From a virus, in IMG/VR virus record IMGVR_UViG_3300032313_000985, positions 1-29,944 of that record: 29,944 nucleotides of DNA. One strand, written 5' to 3'. The notes below the pieces were generated by a model. It saw nothing but the letters and a program-made list of their open reading frames with translations. It ran no database searches and was not told the DNA's origin. The translations under genes were made by a program, and so were the position numbers. This document shows positions 15,185-23,191 of this stretch, piece after piece. Position 1 is the stretch's first letter, and every line of letters starts with the position of its first letter.

Positions 15185-17031
15185 TATTCATCCTTGATTA
15201 TGTTCTGTTCCATTTCTGCGTCTGGCAGGAATGGACTCATATATTCTAAACTTGGTGCTAGCATTGATCCATCTTCAAGTTTACGTGCTGCAAGTTTTGG
15301 TGCAAACAGTTGATCCGGGTCAACTACAACTTCTATTATAGCAGGTTCGTTGTTCTTTAACAACATTTGGACCATATCACTATTCCATGCATCCATGGTA
15401 TCAACACGATGACTCATAATGCCAAGTGCAACGCCGAGTGCAACAAAGTCTGGTAATGTTACCCCATCTTTGGGATTGGTTCCGAACACATTGTCGCTAA
15501 AGTATGCTTGTTGTGTTTGTTTGATTGAATGATATCCGTTGTTGTTAACAATAATGATCTTGATAGGTAATCGGTAACCCACTACAGTTTGTAGTTCTTG
15601 CAAGTTCATCATTATACTGCCGTCGCCGGCAATACAATATACCTTGTTGCCACCTACAGCAACACTGGCACCGATTGCAGCAGGTAAGTCGTAGCCCATG
15701 CTTGCATTACCTGAGTTACTGTAAAATCTTTGTCCTGCTTTGAGTTTACCAGCTTGTCCACTTATAACACTGGCACTACCATTGCCACTTACAACTATGT
15801 CTGTGTTATCTAGTTTGTCAAAGAAATCTTTAAAGAACAAATAAGGATTTACAGAATCTATTTTGTGTTCGTATGTTGGTAATACTGGATCATACTTGGC
15901 AACACGTTCTCTGCACCAATTCAAGTATTCTGTATGTGTTTCGGGTCTTACATATACTGTAGTTTGTTCCAAAAACTCTGCGATAAAATTGTTTAGATTG
16001 CAGTGTACTTTAAGATCAATATTGAGTGTGGGCTTGTCTAATTCAGCACGATCAATATCAACCATGACTTTGTACGCATTTTTGGCAAAGTTTTTATAGT
16101 TATAACTAATCATTCTAATGTTTAGTCTGCTGCCAAGTATTAATACAAAGTCTGCATTTTGTACAGCGAAGTTACCAGCACGGTCACCAACCATGCCCGG
16201 ATGTCCGCAGTATTGTGGATGATCATTAGTTAACACATCGTATGCATTGAAACTGCTAACAACCGGTATTCCTAGTCTTTCGACTAACTCCAAGAATTCA
16301 TCGTGCATACCTGATAAACGCACACCAGTACCAGCATATATTACTGGTCTTTTGGCTTGGTACAAACGATCAATAATTGCAGGAATATTTCGCTCGTACT
16401 GATCAACACCCAATGTGTGTAATTCAAGTCTTGTGTTTTTGGTTACTGCAGGATCTAGTGCTAATGTAGTTAAGTTTTTGTCCCAGCCTGTTAATGAATC
16501 AGGATCAATTTGTGTGCTTTGTATATCAACTGGAATATCCACCCATACAGGACCAGGTCTACCGTGTGTGGCAAGGAATATGGCCTTGTCCATGACTTCT
16601 TTGATCAGTTTGGGATCATGGAGAGTTACTGCATACTTGACAACAGGTTTGGCCATGCTAACAATGTCTACTTCTTGATCACCAAGTTGTCGCATTGGTA
16701 ATTCATAGTTACGTAAGTATGTTTCATTCTTGACTTGTCCACTGACTACAAGCATACCGCAACTGTCAACGTAAGCACCAAACACACCATTAAGTGCATT
16801 AATACCACCAGGTCCTGTTGTTACATTAAGAACACACAGTTGATTGTTGATACGATAGTAACTTTCCGCAGCAATGGCAGCCGCTTGTTCATGATGAAAG
16901 CATACTGGTGTTAGATCTTTGTGACGTCCAAATGCATCATTGAGATGCATTGCACCTCCGCCGGTTACAAGAAATACATGTCTTGCACCAGCCGCAGCGC
17001 AGCGTTCAGCTACATAGTCGGCTAATCTCAT
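15184..17031 (-). CDS. Thiamine diphosphate-dependent enzyme of the acetolactate synthase family
   Basis: A 615-residue protein with the three-domain build of acetohydroxyacid synthase-like enzymes. The catalytic Glu of the Pyr domain is Glu48 in HHEQAAAIAAE; the middle domain holds AGTGVRLSG; the PP domain has GDGS at about 469 with NNN about 28 residues on, the Mg-ThDP motif. Family members decarboxylate pyruvate or another 2-keto acid and add the two-carbon unit to an acceptor. Given the RfbH-like enzyme three genes upstream, the closest known role is YerE, which acetylates a CDP-3,6-dideoxy-4-keto-hexose in yersiniose synthesis. Host acetolactate or sulfoacetaldehyde chemistry cannot be ruled out. 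It overlaps the NeuB-like gene by 4 bases. Confidence 0.82.
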   Translation of the reverse strand: MRLADYVAERCAAAGARHVFLVTGGGAMHLNDAFGRHKDLTPVCFHHEQAAAIAAESYYRINNQLCVLNVTTGPGGINALNGVFGAYVDSCGMLVVSGQVKNETYLRNYELPMRQLGDQEVDIVSMAKPVVKYAVTLHDPKLIKEVMDKAIFLATHGRPGPVWVDIPVDIQSTQIDPDSLTGWDKNLTTLALDPAVTKNTRLELHTLGVDQYERNIPAIIDRLYQAKRPVIYAGTGVRLSGMHDEFLELVERLGIPVVSSFNAYDVLTNDHPQYCGHPGMVGDRAGNFAVQNADFVLILGSRLNIRMISYNYKNFAKNAYKVMVDIDRAELDKPTLNIDLKVHCNLNNFIAEFLEQTTVYVRPETHTEYLNWCRERVAKYDPVLPTYEHKIDSVNPYLFFKDFFDKLDNTDIVVSGNGSASVISGQAGKLKAGQRFYSNSGNASMGYDLPAAIGASVAVGGNKVYCIAGDGSIMMNLQELQTVVGYRLPIKIIIVNNNGYHSIKQTQQAYFSDNVFGTNPKDGVTLPDFVALGVALGIMSHRVDTMDAWNSDMVQMLLKNNEPAIIEVVVDPDQLFAPKLAARKLEDGSMLAPSLEYMSPFLPDAEMEQNIIKDE

Positions 17032-18134
17032 AGTCCTCTGTTTTTAATTAGATTTTTGAGTGAAGTGTTTGTTGCGTATGGACCATCAATGTGATCAATA
17101 GTTAACGGTTCGTTGGCTTTAATTTCTTGTGTTAAACTTTCGCCATTCATAATTTCGCGGCAGCTCAGCTGACCTTTGCGTAATGGAATAGCTAGGTAAA
17201 AGTCTTTTTCGAAACTGTCTTTGTGTATTTTGTATCCTGGTGCTAGATCACGACGTGCATAAGCACCACGTACCAGCTGATCAAGATATTCTGTTTCTTT
17301 GCGACTAATAACACGACGACTAGTACTACGTCCTCCGCACATTTCAATTGCTTTGTGATATGCTTTGAACCATGTGTCGCATTGTTCTGGCAATGAGCAA
17401 TAGCTACTAACAGGCACATTGTTATAGTCAATGTCTACATGTCTTTCCCAGGTACGTGCGCCTTTGGCATAACTCATCAGCATACTGAAACTCCAATCGT
17501 GGTATTCATGTGTGCTTAGGCCAATCACGTTATCTGGGTAACGATTGCGTAAGTAATCAATTTGATCCAGTTCTAGTTCGTTGTCCTCGCTGGGATATAA
17601 ACTAACACAATGATTGATTGCTAACGGAATATCACGCTTGGCAAAGTAAGTGACAATATCATCCAAGTCTTTTTCACTAGCACCACCTGAGCTAATAATA
17701 GTAGGACGACGTGTGCTGGCAATTTTACTAATCAATGGCCAATCGTTAACATCGCTAGATGCAATCTTGATAATAGGCATATCAAATTCAATACACAAGT
17801 CCACTGATTTTTCATCAAACGGTGTGCTCATAGGAATACAACTCATGTCACGAATCTTATTGACCATGACAGCAAAATCATCTCTGCTTAGTTTAGTTTG
17901 CTCGGTTTTCTTGATGTAACGATTGTCTTGATCACCTTTAAACTCGGGATGAATAAACTCATCTACATCTCTAAACTGTAGTTTAATTGCAGCTTTGACA
18001 TTATTAATGCGAGCAATGCTTCCGTGTTCGTAGATTAGTTTTAATCCACGCTCCAAGCTGCCCCAATGATTGTTTGCAATTTCTAATACAAAAAGATTTT
18101 CAAAAATCTCATTACCTTTTTTACGATATGACAT
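17028..18134 (-). CDS. NeuB-like sugar synthase with C-terminal SAF domain
   Basis: A 368-residue protein with the NeuB order of motifs: EIANNHWGS (about 18-26), STPFDEKS (103-110), KIASSD (123-128), HCVSLYPS (175-182), GLSTHEYHD (205-213) and ERHVDID (230-236). A SAF (antifreeze-like) domain spans about 290-350. NeuB enzymes condense PEP with an N-acetyl sugar to make sialic, legionaminic or pseudaminic acid. Several residues differ from the sialic acid enzymes (for example SSGGAS in place of STGMAT), so the acceptor may be new. AAGGAAAAGT before the ATG is a good ribosome site. No partner CMP-sugar synthetase is seen in the window. Confidence 0.84.
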   Translation of the reverse strand: MSYRKKGNEIFENLFVLEIANNHWGSLERGLKLIYEHGSIARINNVKAAIKLQFRDVDEFIHPEFKGDQDNRYIKKTEQTKLSRDDFAVMVNKIRDMSCIPMSTPFDEKSVDLCIEFDMPIIKIASSDVNDWPLISKIASTRRPTIISSGGASEKDLDDIVTYFAKRDIPLAINHCVSLYPSEDNELELDQIDYLRNRYPDNVIGLSTHEYHDWSFSMLMSYAKGARTWERHVDIDYNNVPVSSYCSLPEQCDTWFKAYHKAIEMCGGRSTSRRVISRKETEYLDQLVRGAYARRDLAPGYKIHKDSFEKDFYLAIPLRKGQLSCREIMNGESLTQEIKANEPLTIDHIDGPYATNTSLKNLIKNRGL

Positions 18135-18142
18135 ACTTTTCC

Positions 18143-19462
18143 TTAAATGAATAAACTCATAAAGCCATCAACTTTTTCGCCAATGTAAGCGATTTGTTCT
18201 GGCGTAATTACTGGACTGGTGCCATGAAAATATGTATGTGTCATGGCGTGTGTTGCATTTGGATAACTATCACGGGCCTCTTTTGGATCCATGAGATGAC
18301 TGTATGCTGGCTGTAACATAATATTGCCAGCAAAGTAAGGACGAGTCTGAATCAGATTTTCTTCCAAATAGTCTACAATGTCTGCACGAGTAAATGGTGC
18401 GTCTTTGCGTATTGTTAATGGAAAAGCAAACCACGATGGGTCAGAATTCGCCTGTGCTCTGGGTAAGTGAAAGTATTCTTCATACTTTTCATATATGGTA
18501 AACAACAAGTTGTAGTTTCGTTTACGTAATGCATGAATCTCATCCAACTTTTTAAGTTGTTGCATGCCCATGGCACATTGTAGTTCAATTGGTTTCAAAT
18601 TATAACCAATCTCATCATACACATACTTGTGATCAAATATTTCACCTGGTAGCTCTGGAATCCATTCTTGGAATCGTTTGCCGCATGTTCCGCACTTTAG
18701 TTTGTTGGCGTCTGGCCCTACACAATAACAACCACGACCCCATTCACGGAAGCTGCGTAGTATAACATCTTGGGTGGCATCGTCGGTGGCAACAAAACCG
18801 CCTTCGCCCATGGTCATATGATGTGCAGGATAGAAACTGCATGAAGCCATTAATCCAAAACTGCCTAAGGGCTTACCATTATATGTACTGCCTAATGCAT
18901 CACAACAATCTTCTAATAGTATTAGCTTGTACTTCTCAACCAATGCCATTACTTGATCCATGTTAGGCGGATTGCCTAGTACGTGTGCAAAAGTAATAAC
19001 TCGAATATCTGGATTGTCTTCCAGTACACGTTCACATTGAGCTACATCTAGGTTGAGTGTATCTAGTTCAATGTCTACAAATACAGGAGTGAATCCAACT
19101 TGCAGTGTGGGATTGAGCGTAGTGGGAAAGCCTGCAATAGGCATCAATACCTTGGTATCTTTTGGCAAGTTATAACCACGCTTACTGGTAAGTGCAGTCA
19201 TCATTAACAAGTTACTACTGCTACCTGAGTTGGTAACAATACCTCGAGTCTTGCCAAACTGTTTAGGGAATTCACGCTCGAATCGCAAGCCTTCGTCGCC
19301 CATTGCAAGCCAACCTTTGAGTAAACTTTCTACTCCGGCTATGTATTCTTCTGATCCGTAGTAGGCACCTGCATAGTTTACAAAGTCTCGGCCCGCAGTC
19401 CAAGTTCGATTGGCCTGCTTTTCTTCTATGTGTTTTTTAACGAGTTCTAGGATTTCTTTCAT
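18143..19462 (-). CDS. rfbH: RfbH/DdhC-like 3-dehydratase (PLP and iron-sulfur, E1 type)
   Basis: A 439-residue DegT/DnrJ/EryC1/StrS-fold protein. The usual PLP lysine is replaced by His: SFYPAHHMTMGEGG, with His214 at the Lys site, the hallmark of CDP-4-keto-6-deoxy-glucose 3-dehydratase (E1). Four cysteines for a [2Fe-2S] cluster follow as Cys245-x-Cys247-x9-Cys257-x2-Cys260, ending GKRF as in E1; the middle spacing is longer than I recall for RfbH. The enzyme removes the C3 hydroxyl on the way to 3,6-dideoxyhexoses. Its flavin/iron-sulfur reductase partner (RfbI/DdhD) is not in the window. It overlaps the GT34-like gene by 4 bases and is second in the minus operon. Confidence 0.88.
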   Translation of the reverse strand: MKEILELVKKHIEEKQANRTWTAGRDFVNYAGAYYGSEEYIAGVESLLKGWLAMGDEGLRFEREFPKQFGKTRGIVTNSGSSSNLLMMTALTSKRGYNLPKDTKVLMPIAGFPTTLNPTLQVGFTPVFVDIELDTLNLDVAQCERVLEDNPDIRVITFAHVLGNPPNMDQVMALVEKYKLILLEDCCDALGSTYNGKPLGSFGLMASCSFYPAHHMTMGEGGFVATDDATQDVILRSFREWGRGCYCVGPDANKLKCGTCGKRFQEWIPELPGEIFDHKYVYDEIGYNLKPIELQCAMGMQQLKKLDEIHALRKRNYNLLFTIYEKYEEYFHLPRAQANSDPSWFAFPLTIRKDAPFTRADIVDYLEENLIQTRPYFAGNIMLQPAYSHLMDPKEARDSYPNATHAMTHTYFHGTSPVITPEQIAYIGEKVDGFMSLFI

Positions 19463-20115
19463 TTGATCACTTGAGTTAACATTTGTTGAGCTAGTGGAAT
19501 ACGTCTATCGTTTTTAATACCTGGCCACTGGATTAAGAAATCTCCAGGTTGCCATTGTCCGTCGTTACCAAAAATATCTCGTTTGTATATGTGTGGAATA
19601 CTGCCCGGATATTGATCGTAATCGTATGCATTGATCAAACGTTGTGGAACAATGCGTAATTTGTCGCCTAGTTTTTCGATATGATCAATCATGCACTGTT
19701 GATCATTCCAAGCATGTTTCATATCATACTGGTCTTGAAATGTATCTAACAACTTTAACCATGCAATACACTCTGGGGTATTTCGAGCAAGGTAGCTGTC
19801 GTTGTTGATATTAAAACAGTCAGTGGCAATAATAAAATGACTATTGTCATCTACAATATCTTCCAATCGAATATCAAAATTGGTAATCATGGTATCGCAG
19901 CCAACTGCATGAACCCAATCGTAACCGGATTCTAGTAATTCTACAACCTTACGAGTCCTGGCCCAGCTAATATCGCCCAATGTTGTAAATCCATCAGTTA
20001 CAGTGTATGCACTGTATCCATGACGTTCGGCATAAAGCTTTTTATTTTGATCCCAGGTAATGTTAGCAAGTGGTTGATAAGCCTCGTTGTAGGCTGTAAC
20101 TAGAGCAAATTTCAA
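19459..20115 (-). CDS. GT34-like glycosyltransferase (GMA12/MNN10 type)
   Basis: A 218-residue protein with the GT34 pattern: ALVTAYNEAY at the N-terminus, GYDWVHAVGCDTMITN (about 64-79) at the metal-binding DxD-like site, NDQQCMIDHI further on and GDFLIQWPG near 192-200. GT34 members transfer hexoses with retention. It is first in the minus operon. The start is a TTG, with AAGGA 6 bases before it; the promoter -10 box lies 24 bases upstream. No membrane segment is seen. It probably adds the operon's sugar, or a neighbouring one, to a glycan. Confidence 0.8.
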   Translation of the reverse strand: MKFALVTAYNEAYQPLANITWDQNKKLYAERHGYSAYTVTDGFTTLGDISWARTRKVVELLESGYDWVHAVGCDTMITNFDIRLEDIVDDNSHFIIATDCFNINNDSYLARNTPECIAWLKLLDTFQDQYDMKHAWNDQQCMIDHIEKLGDKLRIVPQRLINAYDYDQYPGSIPHIYKRDIFGNDGQWQPGDFLIQWPGIKNDRRIPLAQQMLTQVIK

Positions 20116-20139
20116 TTGAATTCCTTGTCGTTGAATGTT

Positions 20140-20169
20140 ATTATACTATTTACGAAATAAACAAGTCAA
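20140..20169 (-). promoter_or_regulatory. Sigma70-type promoter of the minus-strand sugar operon
   Basis: On the minus strand TTGACT (20169-20164) and TATAAT (20145-20140) are 18 bases apart. Transcription would start near 20133, with a leader of about 18 bases before the TTG start at 20115. It lies in the 77-base divergent gap that also precedes the plus-strand GT17 gene. Ten linked genes follow with no gap larger than about 8 bases. Confidence 0.8.
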
Positions 20170-20192
20170 GTTTTTTAATTATAAGTACTCAT

Positions 20193-21044
20193 ATGAAAAT
20201 ATACGATTGTTTTACCTTTTACAACGAATTGGATCTATTAGAGCTACGTTTGGAAGAACTCTATGATCACGTGGATTATTTTGTTTTGGTTGAGGCCAAC
20301 CGCACTTTCCAAAATAATCCCAAACCATTTTATTTTGGAGAAAATCAACACAGATTTGCCAGGTACATGGATAAAATAATTCACATACAAGTCAACGACA
20401 TGCCCGAATCTACAGATGCTTGGGGCAGAGAAGCACATCAAAGAAACTCAATTGCTCGTGGATTGGTTAATGCTGCAGATGACGATGTTGTAATTGTTTC
20501 AGATCTAGATGAAATTATTAGACCCGAAACAGTTGATGCTCTTAAACAAGATCAAACGACTTCAATTTGGGGATTGCGTATGCCGCTATTCTATTTTAAA
20601 GTCAATTATATGTTGACCACTACAGATAGCACATATACTACTTGGGCAATGGCCTGCAGAAAGAAACTGTTGACCAGTGCCGAAGATCTACGTAGAAACA
20701 GATTTTCCTTAAACAGTTTTGGAATAAATTACAACCAAAATGGCATTCGCATGATGGAACATGCTGGCTGGCAGTTTAGTTATCTAGGCGATGTGGAATT
20801 TGCAAAATCCAAAATTCAAAGTTTTGCTCATGTGGAAACTAATAGACCAGAAGTATTAAACTCAATTGACATTGAGCGCAGTATTGCCAACGGTGATGGA
20901 CTAGGACCGAGCCCGGTTGAACGATTTGTTCCTGTTACGATAGATGAATACATGCCAAAATCTATTAGAAACAATCTTGATAAGTATTCAAAATACACAG
21001 TAGATAATGCTACTGCACGAGTTTCCGATTTTATATCATTTTAA
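20193..21044 (+). CDS. GT17-family glycosyltransferase
   Basis: A 283-residue protein that fits glycosyltransferase family 17: MKIYDCFTFYNELDLLELRL at the start, FVLVEANRTFQNNPKPFYF, then VSDLDEIIRP with the DxD-like metal site DLDEI at 104-108, and a C-terminal SFAHVETNR. GT17 is known from eukaryotic bisecting N-acetylglucosaminyltransferase and occurs widely in bacterial and phage glycan clusters. The sugar donor here is unknown. It is divergent from the minus operon. A TATAAG lies 7 bases before the ATG but no -35 box fits, and no ribosome site is visible. Confidence 0.85.
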   Translation: MKIYDCFTFYNELDLLELRLEELYDHVDYFVLVEANRTFQNNPKPFYFGENQHRFARYMDKIIHIQVNDMPESTDAWGREAHQRNSIARGLVNAADDDVVIVSDLDEIIRPETVDALKQDQTTSIWGLRMPLFYFKVNYMLTTTDSTYTTWAMACRKKLLTSAEDLRRNRFSLNSFGINYNQNGIRMMEHAGWQFSYLGDVEFAKSKIQSFAHVETNRPEVLNSIDIERSIANGDGLGPSPVERFVPVTIDEYMPKSIRNNLDKYSKYTVDNATARVSDFISF

Positions 21045-21047
21045 ATT

Positions 21048-21923
21048 ATGAGTAATTCTTCTTTAGAAATAACAACCATGATTGGTTGTCCTTTAATGTG
21101 TACATACTGTCCACAAGATAGCCTACGTGATGCGTATGGCGATGATGTCAAATACATGAGTCTAGATGACTTTAAAACAGCGATTGACAAAGTGCCAACT
21201 ACGGTACGTCTAGATTTTAGTGGACAAGCAGAGCCCTGGGTTAATACTGCTTGTACAGACATGGTTCAGTATGCATTGGAAAAAGGATTTCGTTTAGCAA
21301 TCTTTACAACACTGTACGACTGGGACGAAGACACTGTACATCGTATGGGAGAATTGCTACTAAAATATGCCAAACAAATTGAAATTTTCAAAGTTCATTT
21401 TCCCGACGAAGCCGGAAACATGCGTGGATGGCGTCCCAGTCCCGAATGGGAATATGCTTACATAGGCATGCGAACTATTGTACAATCAGTTGGCATACAC
21501 TACGAAGCAATGACCATGAGTGATGGAGGTATACATCCGGCTATACGTCATTTGCCGGGTGCTGGAGTCAGTCATGGGTGGTCTATAGCGGCGCATGATC
21601 GTGCAGGCACTTTGGATGTTGCACAAGTAAAAGATCAGCCGATCAAATTTGCTCCCAAGCACGAACAACCAGTCAGATGCGGAAAGACACCTTATTACGA
21701 TCAGGGTGTGTTGCTGCCTAATGGAGAAGTGTTGTTGTGTTGTATGGACTACGACAAAAAACATGTTATGGGCAATTTACTTGAGCATGATTATGCTGCA
21801 CTCGCAACTAATCCGGCAATGACCAAACTGCAAGAACTCAATTCATTACCGGTATGGACTGCAGAATCACTTTGCAAATCTTGTACCGATGCAGTCCCTG
21901 ATCGCAGATACCTTAATGCTTGA
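21048..21923 (+). CDS. Radical SAM enzyme with SPASM-type C-terminus
   Basis: A 291-residue protein. The radical SAM motif is Cys14-x3-Cys18-x2-Cys21 near the N-terminus (TMIGCPLMCTYC), with a SAM-binding LDFSGQAEPW. The C-terminal part has RCGKTPYY, then LLPNGEVLLCCMDY and LCKSCTDA, the Cys pattern of a SPASM domain that holds extra iron-sulfur clusters. Family members modify peptides, sugars or proteins; the target is not known here. It follows the GT17 gene by 3 bases. Its stop codon overlaps the -35 box of the next promoter. Confidence 0.85.
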   Translation: MSNSSLEITTMIGCPLMCTYCPQDSLRDAYGDDVKYMSLDDFKTAIDKVPTTVRLDFSGQAEPWVNTACTDMVQYALEKGFRLAIFTTLYDWDEDTVHRMGELLLKYAKQIEIFKVHFPDEAGNMRGWRPSPEWEYAYIGMRTIVQSVGIHYEAMTMSDGGIHPAIRHLPGAGVSHGWSIAAHDRAGTLDVAQVKDQPIKFAPKHEQPVRCGKTPYYDQGVLLPNGEVLLCCMDYDKKHVMGNLLEHDYAALATNPAMTKLQELNSLPVWTAESLCKSCTDAVPDRRYLNA

Positions 21924-21948
21924 CACTGCTTTGTAACAATGTTATAAT
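21920..21948 (+). promoter_or_regulatory. Perfect consensus sigma70 promoter
   Basis: TTGACA (21920-21925), a 17-base spacer, and TATAAT (21943-21948), with an extended -10 TG at 21940-21941. Both hexamers and the spacing match the ideal. The -35 box overlaps the stop codon of the radical SAM gene. Transcription would start near 21955, about 20 bases before the small gene at 21976. Confidence 0.9.
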
Positions 21949-21975
21949 TACGATTCAACTAATCTGGAGTTTAAC

Positions 21976-22125
21976 ATGTTTGAATCAATCGAAATTCGCC
22001 GAGTAGCAAATGGTTTTGTAGTCACTGTCCAGCTCGAGGACAAGACTGTAGAATATGTATTCGATACTGCTCGCAAGGCCATGAGTCACATCAAGCAATT
22101 TGTTGCACCAAAAGCTGGCGAATAA
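21976..22125 (+). CDS. 49-residue protein, unknown, strongly promoted
   Basis: The frame encodes 49 residues: it starts MFESIEIRRVANGFVVTV, has LEDKTVEYVFDTARKAM, and ends FVAPKAGE. A GGAG sits 7 bases before the ATG and a perfect promoter is upstream, so it is almost surely expressed early and strongly. The fold looks like two or three beta strands followed by a helix. I recall similar tiny proteins in T4-like marine phages but know no function. Its stop codon overlaps the late-type motif for the next gene. It is separate from the sugar genes in expression signals. Confidence 0.8.
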   Translation: MFESIEIRRVANGFVVTVQLEDKTVEYVFDTARKAMSHIKQFVAPKAGE

Positions 22126-22128
22126 ATA
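22121..22128 (+). promoter_or_regulatory. Late-type promoter motif before the right-hand sugar operon
   Basis: AATAAATA, followed by CAG, matches the T4-type late core in seven of eight positions and shares TAAATAC with the motifs at 1437 and 7507. Transcription would start near 22134, about 23 bases before the ATG at 22157. It overlaps the stop of the 49-residue gene. Confidence 0.5.
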
Positions 22129-22156
22129 CAGTACTTTCAACAATTATTGAGGATTC

Positions 22157-23191
22157 ATGTCAAAAACAGTTCTAATTAGCGGCGGCGCCGGCTTTATCGC
22201 GCACCACGTAATCGATAAAATATTAAAAGAAACAGATTGGAATATAGTTAGTTTGGATCGCTTGGATATTTCCGGCAATCTAAATAGACTGCACGATATG
22301 CTACAGGATCATGATCCTAAAATGATCAGTCAGCGTCTACGTATTATATTTCATGATCTAAGAGCAGAAATTAACAGCCAAATTGTAGCAGACATCGGCG
22401 ACATAGATATCATATTACATCTTGCTGCTGGTAGTCACGTGGATCGTAGTATTACATACCCTATGGAGTTCGTACAGGACAATGTAGTTGGTACTGTAAA
22501 CATGTTAGATTATGCGAGAAAGAATTTACCCAAGCTTGAGCGGTTTGTATACTTTTCCACTGACGAGATATACGGTATTGCGCCTCCTGGGGTGGCATAT
22601 AAGGAATATGATAGATACAACTCAACTAACCCTTACTCAGCATCAAAGGCGGCAGCAGAGGAGTTCTGTGTTGCCTACGAGAATACTTATAAAATGCCTA
22701 TTGTTGTTACGCATACAATGAATGTGTTTGGTGAGCGCCAGCATCCGGAAAAGTTTATTCCAGCAACTATTCAGAAAGTAAGAGATGGGGAAACAGTCAT
22801 CATACACAGTGATCCAACACGAACCGTGGCAGGTAGTAGAATGTACATCCATGCCAGAGATGTTGCTGAGGGTCTTATGTTCATACTCGGTCTTGAGAAT
22901 TATCGTCACCAAGGTGACTACGGTCACGCCCACTGTCCCAAGTTTAATCTTGTTGGTACAGAAGAAATTGATAACCTTACCCTAGCACAAATGATTGCTG
23001 CGGCTGTGGGTAAAGAGTTAAAGTATGAAATGACTGATTTTCATACCAGTCGTCCGGGACATGATATGCGTTATGCGCTAGATGGCGGATTGTTAAAAAG
23101 TCTAGGATGGACACCCAAGATCAAACTGAGCGAGCGCATTGGTGAAATGGTACAATGGACACTATCAAATGAAAGATGGATACGTAAATGA
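22157..23191 (+). CDS. NAD-dependent nucleotide-sugar 4,6-dehydratase-like protein
   Basis: A 344-residue extended SDR. GGAGFIA (9-15) is the NAD loop; STDEIYG (134-140) is the dehydratase-type active site; the catalytic pair is Tyr160-x3-Lys164 in YSASK. TRPGHDMRYALD-like residues (TSRPGHDMRYAL) near the C-terminus are typical of dTDP-glucose 4,6-dehydratases. It would form a 4-keto-6-deoxy sugar. It differs clearly from the member at 10110, so the phage has two. GAGG lies 4 bases before the ATG. The stop overlaps the next ATG. It opens the right-hand plus-strand operon. Confidence 0.85.
   Translation: MSKTVLISGGAGFIAHHVIDKILKETDWNIVSLDRLDISGNLNRLHDMLQDHDPKMISQRLRIIFHDLRAEINSQIVADIGDIDIILHLAAGSHVDRSITYPMEFVQDNVVGTVNMLDYARKNLPKLERFVYFSTDEIYGIAPPGVAYKEYDRYNSTNPYSASKAAAEEFCVAYENTYKMPIVVTHTMNVFGERQHPEKFIPATIQKVRDGETVIIHSDPTRTVAGSRMYIHARDVAEGLMFILGLENYRHQGDYGHAHCPKFNLVGTEEIDNLTLAQMIAAAVGKELKYEMTDFHTSRPGHDMRYALDGGLLKSLGWTPKIKLSERIGEMVQWTLSNERWIRK

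Noticed and set aside
20180-20185. TATAAG as a -10 box for the GT17 gene
   Set aside because: No -35 box at 16-18 bases and only 7 bases to the ATG; too weak to call a promoter.
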